Part shown: positions 5,820 to 6,186 of the stretch, piece by piece
Layout: each line of letters starts with the position of its first letter
Numbering within the stretch: position 1 is the stretch's first letter
Origin: CBFHSF01 sp965658445
GTDB taxonomy: Bacteria; Bacteroidota; Bacteroidia; Flavobacteriales; Schleiferiaceae
Reading direction: 5' to 3'
NCBI GenBank assembly: GCA_965658445.1
Contig: CBFHSF010000023.1
Span: 1 to 6,186, forward strand
DNA: 6,186 bases
Program-made: the position numbers and the translations under genes
The notes under the pieces: model-generated
Told to the model about the DNA's origin: nothing
Databases searched by the model: none
Seen by the model: the letters and a program-made list of their open reading frames with translations, nothing else

Positions 5820-6186
5820 ATGGAAAACAAAAGACCCTTGCGCATTGCCCTTATCGGCTGCGGGCGAATAGGAAACAGACATGCAAAACACATAAGCTCT
5901 CAGGCAGAATTGGTTGCGGTATGTGATATTGATGAGGCTTCAAGAAAAGCCTTGGCTTCTGAATACAATTGTCCGGAATATGCATCCCTCGCGGACTTCA
6001 TTAATGCAGGGTTAAAAGTTGATTTGGTTTCCATTTGTACACCCAACGGATTACACAGTGCTCAGTCCATTGCGTGTTTGGAAGCGGGTTATCACGTTTT
6101 GTGTGAAAAGCCCCTAGGTATTGATGTTTACCAATGTGGAGAGATGCTCAAAGCGGCTGAAAAGTCGAATAGAAGGCTCTTTGCCA
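5820..6186 (+). CDS. Gfo/Idh/MocA-family NAD(P)-dependent oxidoreductase (3' end outside window)
   Basis: The first 122 codons are present and the frame runs off the window edge. The N-terminal Rossmann fold is clear: beta strand LRIALIGCGRIGNRH (7-21) with the GxGxxGxxH dinucleotide-binding loop, the second strand ELVAVCDID (30-38), VDLVSICTPNGLHS (67-80), and the family signature EKPLG (96-100) after GYHVLC (90-95), whose lysine is a catalytic-site residue in this family. Members oxidise or reduce sugars, nucleotide sugars and cyclitols; the substrate cannot be assigned because the C-terminal domain is missing. ATG 5820 is chosen because it places the first strand at the usual distance. ATG 5802 is in frame and would add six residues, but it would lie only a few bases after the predicted transcription start. 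It has its own promoter after the cysN terminator and may begin another operon, possibly for polysaccharide synthesis (inference). Confidence 0.92.
   Translation, partial: MENKRPLRIALIGCGRIGNRHAKHISSQAELVAVCDIDEASRKALASEYNCPEYASLADFINAGLKVDLVSICTPNGLHSAQSIACLEAGYHVLCEKPLGIDVYQCGEMLKAAEKSNRRLFA

Noticed and set aside
5717..5926. Plus-strand open frame of 69 codons after cysN
   Set aside because: It reads through the terminator hairpin and overlaps the clear Rossmann-fold start of the oxidoreductase in another frame.

Overview
The window looks like a Bacteroidota chromosome, most likely a marine-type Flavobacteriia relative. Three things point there. Promoter-like sequences fit the Bacteroidota pattern (TTG or TTTG, then TAnnTTTG). 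Start codons sit in A/T-rich leaders with little or no Shine-Dalgarno sequence. The gene set (a SLC13-type permease with internal TrkA-C/RCK-C domains, then free-standing cysC, cysD and cysN) is a familiar Bacteroidota arrangement. The species is not identifiable from what I can see.

Layout. Positions 1-716, minus strand, hold the 5' part of a secreted, repeat-containing, beta-rich protein whose 3' end lies outside the window. Positions 717-975 are a divergent regulatory region of about 260 bp. Positions 976-5713, plus strand, form one operon of four genes: a SLC13-family permease (putative sulfate importer), cysC (APS kinase), cysD (ATP sulfurylase small subunit) and cysN (ATP sulfurylase GTPase subunit). 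A strong intrinsic terminator at 5746-5777 closes it. A promoter with a perfect TAnnTTTG box overlaps that terminator region and leads into a Gfo/Idh/MocA-family oxidoreductase (5820 to the window end), which is cut off.

How the genes work together. The permease would bring in sulfate. CysD and CysN activate it to APS (adenosine 5'-phosphosulfate), with GTP hydrolysis driving the reaction. CysC phosphorylates APS to PAPS (3'-phospho-APS). No PAPS or sulfite reductase gene is visible, so the window alone cannot tell whether the PAPS feeds cysteine synthesis or sulfotransferases. The neighbouring sugar-type oxidoreductase makes polysaccharide sulfation worth testing, but that is inference.

The least expected structure is in the two operon gaps, cysC-cysD (69 bp) and cysD-cysN (117 bp). 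Each contains about four tandem copies of a degenerate 7-nt unit, and the two arrays share a heptad frame (approximately TYMCTAG). The first array also makes a perfect four-run G-quadruplex motif on the minus strand, ending 7 nt before the cysD start codon. The second is followed by a near-perfect hairpin ending 17 nt before the cysN start codon. I see no clearly new gene system; the genes themselves are of known families.
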